24,598 nt of DNA from a virus. Position numbers and translations under genes: made by a program. Shown piece after piece: positions 20,584 to 24,598 of this stretch. The stretch spans positions 1 through 24,598 of IMG/VR virus record IMGVR_UViG_3300025252_000002; one strand, 5' to 3'. Below the pieces are notes generated by a model that had not been told where the DNA came from, ran no database searches, and saw nothing but the letters and a program-made list of their open reading frames with translations. Position 1 is the first letter of the stretch. Each line of letters opens with the position of its first letter.

Positions 20584-21740
20584 TGAGCCGGGCGCCCTTC
20601 CAGACCCTCCCTCGCGGCCTCGGCCTGCGTCAGCGCCAGCGCGCAGACGGGTCCTGGCGTGTCTGGTGGGAGCCCACGACTGAGGCTCGCAAGGCGGGCG
20701 CGCTGCCCGTCGAGCTCGATGCCAACCGGCCGACCTGGTCGAAGCGCCAGGCCGAGCGCCTGAAGGGCGACGCCGCAGCCCCAGGACCGCAGCGCACCTC
20801 GTCCAACGGCCGCACGGTCGACGCCCTGATCGCGGAATACAAGCGCTCGAGCCGGTTCGCGAAAACCAAGCCGGCGACCCAGAAGGGCTACGTCGCGGAT
20901 TTCAACGTGATCTCGAAGAAGTGGGGCGGGCAACCGATTGCCAGCTTCGACCGACCGGTGATCTACACCTGGTACGAGACCCTGCACGGGAAGACGCCCA
21001 CCTACGCGTCGAAGCTGATCCGGTCCTTCTCGATCCTCTTCAGCTATGCCGAGCTCCTCGGCTGGCGCCCCGAGAATTCCAACCCGTGTTTCCGGCTGCA
21101 GCTGCAGCAGGCCGGGAAGAGGAAGCGGTTCGCGACCTGGGCGGAGTATGACGCCCTGATCGCCTCCGCAGAGGCCCTTGGCTGGCCTGCGATGGCCTGC
21201 GCGATCTCGCTGGCCACCTTCGCCGCCCAGCGGCAGATCGACGTGATCTCGGCCGAGATCGGCGCCTTCGACGTGCTCGAGCTTGAGGAGCGCGAGGTGT
21301 GGGTCTGGGACCTGACACGCTCGAAGCGCGGGAACCTCGGTCGTGTCCCCCTGCACGATGAACTGGCACCCAGGGTGCGCGCCCTCAAGGAAGCAGCCGG
21401 GGCCAACCGGGTGCGCCTGTTCCATGACGACGCGACCGGCGAACCCTGGTCAGGCGATCTCTTCCGGAAGCGCTGGAGCGCCGTGCGCGCTCGCGCTGCG
21501 AAGACCTGCCCTTCCCTACTGGATCCGAGCCCGCTGGAGTTTCGGGACCTACGCCGCACCTTCGGCGTCTGGGCCCGCTCCGGCGGCGCCTTGCGCGAAG
21601 ACGTGGGCGATGTTCTGGGCAACTCGGCGGCGGTCGATGCCGGCCTCGGCGAGGTTTACATGCCCGCCCAGCTCGAAACGGCCGCGCGCGCCGTCAGCTC
21701 CATCCGCCGTCCAAAACCCGACGACAGGAAGCGGGCATGA
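20583..21740 (+). CDS. int: Tyrosine recombinase (prophage integrase), non-canonical active site
   Basis: 385 residues. An N-terminal arm/core-binding region (75-170: TVDALIAEYKRS, KGYVADFNVISKKWG, LIRSFSILFSYAELLGW) precedes the catalytic domain (about 180-375). Visible catalytic residues are Arg 217 (AAQRQIDV), Lys 248 (TRSKRGN), Arg 324 in FRDLRRTF and Tyr 359 in EVYMPAQ. The two usual histidines are replaced: R at 321 (family 'H-x-L-R') and N at 347 in LGNS (family 'LGH'). It would integrate and excise the prophage, probably with the HTH protein at 19836-20090. It is coupled to the YodC-like gene before it and to a 47-residue gene after it. Confidence 0.85.
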   Translation: MSRAPFQTLPRGLGLRQRQRADGSWRVWWEPTTEARKAGALPVELDANRPTWSKRQAERLKGDAAAPGPQRTSSNGRTVDALIAEYKRSSRFAKTKPATQKGYVADFNVISKKWGGQPIASFDRPVIYTWYETLHGKTPTYASKLIRSFSILFSYAELLGWRPENSNPCFRLQLQQAGKRKRFATWAEYDALIASAEALGWPAMACAISLATFAAQRQIDVISAEIGAFDVLELEEREVWVWDLTRSKRGNLGRVPLHDELAPRVRALKEAAGANRVRLFHDDATGEPWSGDLFRKRWSAVRARAAKTCPSLLDPSPLEFRDLRRTFGVWARSGGALREDVGDVLGNSAAVDAGLGEVYMPAQLETAARAVSSIRRPKPDDRKRA

Positions 21741-21880
21741 CGGCTGTGGCAATTGTCCTGCTCGTCGGCGCTGTCAGCGAGACGTTCGAAGAGCGCGCCT
21801 GGCGCCGCCAATCCCTGCTAAATCAGCCCCTGCTGCGCCAGTACGGCTGGGCAGATGAGCAGACGAGGGCCGAGCCATGA
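21737..21880 (+). CDS. Small protein (47 aa) after the integrase
   Basis: The ATG at 21737 overlaps the integrase stop (ATGA). Residues 2-12 are hydrophobic (TAVAIVLLVGAV), then the sequence is charged and helical (SETFEERAWRRQSLLNQPLLRQYGWADEQ). It ends in an ATGA overlap with the next frame at 21877. The overlaps at both ends support it; no family known. Confidence 0.55.
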   Translation: MTAVAIVLLVGAVSETFEERAWRRQSLLNQPLLRQYGWADEQTRAEP

Positions 21881-21990
21881 GCCGACGTCACAGCCGCTGG
21901 CGGCCCGTCGCGTTTGGCGCGCTCGCAGTCTTCTTCGTCGCCAACTGGGCGCTCGTCTACGTGGGCGTCCGCTGCCTGCTGACCCACTGA
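21877..21990 (+). CDS. Very small membrane protein (37 aa)
   Basis: Start at the ATG at 21877 in the ATGA overlap. A basic head (MSRRHSRWRP) is followed by one transmembrane helix (FGALAVFFVANWALVYVGV), then RCLLTH. The 'positive-inside' layout and the coupled start favour a real gene. Its role is unknown; a holin would normally have more than one span or a longer tail. Confidence 0.5.
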   Translation: MSRRHSRWRPVAFGALAVFFVANWALVYVGVRCLLTH

Positions 21991-22029
21991 GAGCTTCGGC
22001 CCACTTCTTCAACGCCCCGGAGGTCAGGC

Positions 22030-22146
22030 ATGGGTCGACCACCGCCTCCGTCACAGCAGGAGACGTCGTATCCCCCACGTCAGGCAACCCGGCCATGGGC
22101 AAGCCGGTGCGCCGCATTCCCCCAAGGAGCAAGCCATGAGCGCTGA
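22030..22146 (+). CDS. Doubtful 38-residue frame before the antirepressor
   Basis: An ATG at 22030 lies 6 nt after a good GGAGG (22019-22023). The product is Pro/Arg-rich (MGRPPPPSQQETSYPPRQ...) and overlaps the antirepressor start by 11 bp. The ribosome site is the main support; the composition argues against it. It may be a leader peptide or nothing. The rest of 21991-22135 shows no other signal. Confidence 0.25.
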   Translation: MGRPPPPSQQETSYPPRQATRPWASRCAAFPQGASHER

Positions 22147-22966
22147 AATCATCCCCTTCGATTTTGAAGAACAGGCCGTGCGCGTCGTGATGCGCGGCGA
22201 AGACCCGTGGTTCGTGGCCGCCGATGTCTGCCGCGTGCTGGGCATCGTAAATACATCTCAGGCCGTGCAGCGTCTGGACGAGGACGAAGTTACCCTATGT
22301 CAGATAGAGGGTAGCCACCGCCCGACGAACCTCCTCAGCGAAAGCGGCCTATACGCCCTTGTCATTCGATCCGACAAGCCAGAGGCGAAGCGGTTCCGAA
22401 AATGGATCACCGCCGAGGTGCTTCCCGCGATCCGCCAGCATGGGCGCTACGAGCTGATCCCGACGCCCCAGCCCGAGGTCGGGCAGATCGCAGGGCTGCC
22501 GATCCGGGAGGCCGAGCTCTGGCTGCAGATGGTACGTGAGGCGCGGCTGACGCGAGGCAATCGGGCGGCGAACTCGATCTGGGACCGCTCTCCCCTGCCC
22601 GCCCTCACGCCACTGGGCTCGGGTCGCTCAGGATCGGAGCCGCAGGACGGTCGCGGTTGTCTCGCGCACCTGATGGCGACGCTGGGTGAGGAGATCACCG
22701 AGGCGCGCCTGGTCGGCCGGGAAGATCCGGCCCTTACTGAGCAGGGGATCCGCCCCTATGCCGACGCGCTCTTCCTGGCGAACTTCGCCCTGCCCGTCTT
22801 CCATGGAACGCGCTGGCAGGGCGGGATGCATCGCGCCGCCCTGATGGAACTGCCGAATGTACATCCTGCGCCGGGTGCACGGACGCTGGCGGGCGTCAGG
22901 ACACGCGGGCTGGCATTGCCGTGGCGGCTGATCGATGGGGCGGATGTGGTGGAGTTTCCGAAATAA
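22136..22966 (+). CDS. Antirepressor: Bro-N domain with a helicase-like C-terminal tail
   Basis: 276 residues, with AAGGAG before the ATG. Residues 1-105 are a Bro-N domain: FEEQAVRVVMRGEDPWFVAADVCRVLGI, TNLLSESGLYALVIRSDKPEAKRFRKWITAEVLPAIRQHG. This domain is typical of phage antirepressors that bind the repressor or DNA. The C-terminal part is not a common KilA-C domain: residues about 175-266 align with the C-terminus of the prophage's own helicase (LAHLMATL with LSHLLGQL; GIRPYAD with GLRIYAE; FHGTRWQGG with FEGSQWAGG; TLAGVRTRG identical). It probably triggers induction, which fits a repressor that cannot cleave itself. It is followed 8 bp later by a convergent gene. Confidence 0.85.
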   Translation: MSAEIIPFDFEEQAVRVVMRGEDPWFVAADVCRVLGIVNTSQAVQRLDEDEVTLCQIEGSHRPTNLLSESGLYALVIRSDKPEAKRFRKWITAEVLPAIRQHGRYELIPTPQPEVGQIAGLPIREAELWLQMVREARLTRGNRAANSIWDRSPLPALTPLGSGRSGSEPQDGRGCLAHLMATLGEEITEARLVGREDPALTEQGIRPYADALFLANFALPVFHGTRWQGGMHRAALMELPNVHPAPGARTLAGVRTRGLALPWRLIDGADVVEFPK

Positions 22967-22974
22967 GCGATGTC

Positions 22975-23340
22975 TCAGAGACAGGGAAAAGCCTGAAAAA
23001 GAGCTTGCCACGCGATATTAGCGGCAGTGAAATGCCGCTTTTCAGGGTGGGTCTCGAGATGCCTTACCACGATGTCTTGCACCTGACCGGCAACGACTCC
23101 GTCAACACCTTGTGGGACGCACACACCAGTGCCAGGCGCCTGAGAAACAAGTCCGAGCCCTTGGGCGGTCAAAATTGTGTCGTGAACACCAGAGATGAAG
23201 CCTAGACAAACCGCTTGATCAACAGTGCTCTCGCTCGAACATAAGGCCAGAAGATCATTTCCAGATCTGAACTCCGCGCTGGCGGCCACCGGGCTCACTA
23301 GCCCAGCAAAGAGGGCAAGCACTCTGAGGTAATGTGTCAT
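22975..23340 (-). CDS. Secreted Rap1a/Tai-family-like protein
   Basis: 121 residues with AGGAG about 10 nt before the ATG. Residues 1-22 are a signal peptide (hydrophobic core VLALFAGLVSPVAASA). The mature part follows the Rap1a/Tai pattern: NDLLALCSS...CLGFISGVHDT, then GVCVPQGV, VQDIVVRHLETHPEKRHFTAANIAWQALFQAFPC, with four cysteines that could form two disulfides. Known Rap1a/Tai proteins are periplasmic immunity proteins against type VI amidase effectors, but many relatives are orphans of unknown role. No effector gene is next to it. It converges on the antirepressor with an 8-bp gap, and its 3' end contains a TGTCTC-A-GAGACA inverted repeat (22974-22986). It could be a lysogeny-expressed cargo gene or the first host gene beyond the prophage. 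Confidence 0.75.
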   Translation of the reverse strand: MTHYLRVLALFAGLVSPVAASAEFRSGNDLLALCSSESTVDQAVCLGFISGVHDTILTAQGLGLVSQAPGTGVCVPQGVDGVVAGQVQDIVVRHLETHPEKRHFTAANIAWQALFQAFPCL

Positions 23341-23607
23341 TCGTTAAAGTCTCCTATGGGTGTGGTTTGGCATGGTAGCCGCCCCAAACGCAAACAGCTT
23401 CACCGAAACCGTCTTGTACGCCGCGTCCAGATCGAACGCAGCCAAGCGGTATGCCGCGGTGCTGATTTCAACGGCCCACCCCAAAACACCGCCTCCCTCA
23501 CACCTCCCGAATTGCAGCGGGCCCCATAAAACAACCGCTCGTGCACCACCCGCGGGAGAGCGCTTGGCGCTGATCGTCTGCTCGAATCGAGCCACCCGGG
23601 CAGACGA
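23341..23607. other. 267-bp gap with a perfect 12-bp inverted repeat at its right end
   Basis: No convincing gene. CTGATCGTCTGC (23570-23581) is the exact reverse complement of GCAGACGATCAG (23600-23611), with an 18-nt loop. The second arm contains the stop codon of the SEC-C gene, so its mRNA would end in a stable hairpin; no clear T-run follows on the minus strand. An 83-residue minus-strand frame (23344-23595) with a natural-looking C-terminal third may be a gene remnant. Confidence 0.55.
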
Positions 23608-24291
23608 TCAGTTCCGACCGCAACATTGCTTATACTTGCGTCCAGACCCGCAAGAGCATGGATCGTTCCGCCCAGGGCGAGCGGCCGCCTTGAACGGCAT
23701 ATCGGAGGGATCTCCCGCCTCTAGGCTACATAGCTCAGGCCGGGACTGAGCGAGTATGGTAGCAACGCAGTTCGGGATTAGATCCGGCGCTTCGCGGTCG
23801 ATCTCGTCGATCTCCTCATCCGAGAAATTACTCTGCCCGATGTAGATCTCGTGGAGCGCCATCAGGAAAATAATCGTCGACTGCGTCGCCTCATCGGCCC
23901 GCTCGATCAACCGCTCCCAAGGCTCCTGCTGCAACCGCATTGCGCGCGTGAAGCCATCAATCCAGGGCTCCCACAGAACCTCGTCGCTGTTGGGGTCGAC
24001 CTCGTAGATCGGATCGATCCAGATGGATTCGAGCATCGCCTCGGCGACGGAGTTATAGTGCTCCATCACGGCACCGATCGTGACCGAGGCCGTCGCTTCA
24101 TCCTTGAACTCTGCCTCGCCGGTCTCGGCCCAGACGAGAGGCAGCCACTCAGAGGGCGGGATAAGTTCCGGGCAGGTAAGAAGACCAGTCACGTAGCCGT
24201 CCAGCTCGCTGATCGACATGGGCATGTCCTCGTGAGGCAATGCGTGCAGAAGCTTGCTTAGGCGATCGAGGTCTTGGTCGGTTTGGCTCAT
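23608..24291 (-). CDS. UPF0149/YecA-like protein with C-terminal SEC-C zinc motif
   Basis: 227 residues from the ATG at 24291, chosen because AGGAGG lies 7 nt upstream; a 26-residue extension is rejected. Residues 10-190 are helical and acidic with [32 protein letters not shown], the signature region of the UPF0149/YecA family ('m....LdGfl.a......p..wlp'). The last 20 residues are the SEC-C motif ([18 protein letters not shown]), which binds one zinc through Cys/His-type ligands as in SecA. YecA-type proteins are reported as SecA- or ribosome-associated factors. Codon use and length look chromosomal, so this is likely host DNA or passenger cargo. Confidence 0.85.
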   Translation of the reverse strand: MSQTDQDLDRLSKLLHALPHEDMPMSISELDGYVTGLLTCPELIPPSEWLPLVWAETGEAEFKDEATASVTIGAVMEHYNSVAEAMLESIWIDPIYEVDPNSDEVLWEPWIDGFTRAMRLQQEPWERLIERADEATQSTIIFLMALHEIYIGQSNFSDEEIDEIDREAPDLIPNCVATILAQSRPELCSLEAGDPSDMPFKAAARPGRNDPCSCGSGRKYKQCCGRN

Positions 24292-24305
24292 GGCATGCCT
24301 CCTAG

Positions 24306-24347
24306 GATTGCGGGCGACCGTATCGCGCGTGAAGCGCGCCCGCAATC
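24306..24347. other. Hairpin in the leader of the SEC-C gene
   Basis: GATTGCGGGCG (24306-24316) is the exact reverse complement of CGCCCGCAATC (24337-24347). A competing small hairpin CGCGC-GTGAA-GCGCG lies inside (24324-24338) and shares two bases with the outer stem. The structure ends 9-15 nt before the AGGAGG of the SEC-C gene, so it could affect translation or transcription there. It could also be a terminator-like element without a T-run. Confidence 0.45.
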
Positions 24348-24502
24348 TGAGCGCGGCTGACGAAACCAAGGAGTACGCGCAGAGGGTCGCGCATGACCGA
24401 GCGTCACGACATCGATCGGCTCAGCGACGCTGAATTTCATGACCAGCCCGTTGAGGTTCTTGCCCCGCCATCCGTCCGGCGTGGTACGCTCATCAGTGTA
24501 AC

Positions 24503-24598
24503 GTAAGCGCTTTGCCGATCCCCTACGCGGCGATGCTTGACGGGATCTGGTAGTTCCAGGGCATGAGTGCGTCGATGCGGCTTTTGGGATGCCCATCG
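24503..24598. mobile_element. End of an IS66-family insertion sequence (continues to the right)
   Basis: The sequence from 24503 starts GTAAGCG, the terminal signature of IS66-type elements, reading inward. It contains the tnpC C-terminus on the minus strand. The 8 bp just outside (24495-24502, AGTGTAAC) would be one copy of the 8-bp target duplication of this family; the other copy lies beyond the window. The element landed about 210 bp upstream of the SEC-C start, in DNA (24370-24502) where I see no intact gene. Confidence 0.7.
24523..24598 (-). CDS. tnpC: IS66-family transposase TnpC, C-terminal end (partial)
   Basis: The last 24 residues before a TAG are visible: DGHPKSRIDALMPWNYQIP and then SSIAA. 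The 'HP.srid.L.PWN' ending is characteristic of the C-terminus of the IS66 DDE transposase. The gene runs from beyond the right edge toward the window. The stop codon lies 20 bp inside the GTAAGCG terminus. Confidence 0.75.
   Translation of the reverse strand, partial: DGHPKSRIDALMPWNYQIPSSIAA

Noticed and set aside
22974-22986. TGTCTC-A-GAGACA inverted repeat as attachment core
   Set aside because: There is no second copy in the window to pair with it, and it overlaps the coding end of the Rap1a-like gene; too little to call an att site.
24370-24502. Possible gene remnant (TTPDGWRGKNLNGL-like frame) between the IS end and the SEC-C gene
   Set aside because: Only a short frame without a recognisable family or start; I could not support a named pseudogene.

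Overview
The window is most of one temperate, T7-like (podovirus-type) prophage in a high-GC alphaproteobacterium. Rhodobacterales is my best guess, inferred from GC content, codon use and the style of the gene families; no host marker settles it. The left edge cuts the virion module inside an internal-virion gene. The right edge runs past the last clear phage gene (an antirepressor ending at 22966) into likely host or cargo genes and the end of an IS66-type insertion sequence.

Layout. (1) 1-12489, all on the minus strand, is a packaging and virion operon read right to left: TerS, TerL, a GNAT-like gp13-position protein, a 60-residue small protein, portal, a Bbp19-like protein, scaffold, then an inserted SieB-like superinfection-exclusion gene, major capsid protein, a small structural protein, T7 gp11-like tail adaptor, gp12-like nozzle and a gp14-like internal virion protein. 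Most junctions are ATGA or TAATG overlaps. The SieB insertion breaks this pattern: it is AT-richer, lies behind an intrinsic terminator and has its own spacers. (2) 12490-12942 has no convincing gene. It holds two clusters of a GGGCAAAACA-type decamer spaced about one helical turn apart, on either side of a 30-bp alternating purine/pyrimidine tract. This is a candidate replication origin or nucleoprotein assembly site. (3) 12943-18048, minus strand, is the early replication operon: D5/DUF927-like helicase, Toprim primase, a protein with two Myb/SANT-like helix-turn-helix units, three or four small unknown genes and a Cro-like regulator. (4) 18049-18142 is the divergent control region with TGTGGG-based operators. 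(5) 18143-22966, plus strand, holds the S24-like repressor with a strong terminator, a second repressor-type operator and promoter cluster, a run of small coupled genes (including an excisionase-like HTH protein and a YodC-like protein), a tyrosine recombinase, small membrane-type proteins and a Bro-N antirepressor. (6) 22975-24598 holds a secreted Rap1a/Tai-like protein, a UPF0149/SEC-C protein and the tnpC end of an IS66-like element.

How it fits together. The repressor probably binds TGTGGG half-sites both in the cro/cI intergenic region and around the promoter of the plus-strand operon. That would place the replication operon and the integrase/antirepressor operon under one switch. The repressor lacks the catalytic Ser/Lys of the S24 fold, so induction probably depends on the antirepressor rather than on self-cleavage. 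The antirepressor's C-terminal third is visibly related to the C-terminus of the prophage's own helicase, which suggests a shared partner or descent from a replication gene. No lysis cassette, tRNA, CRISPR array or phage RNA polymerase is visible in the window.
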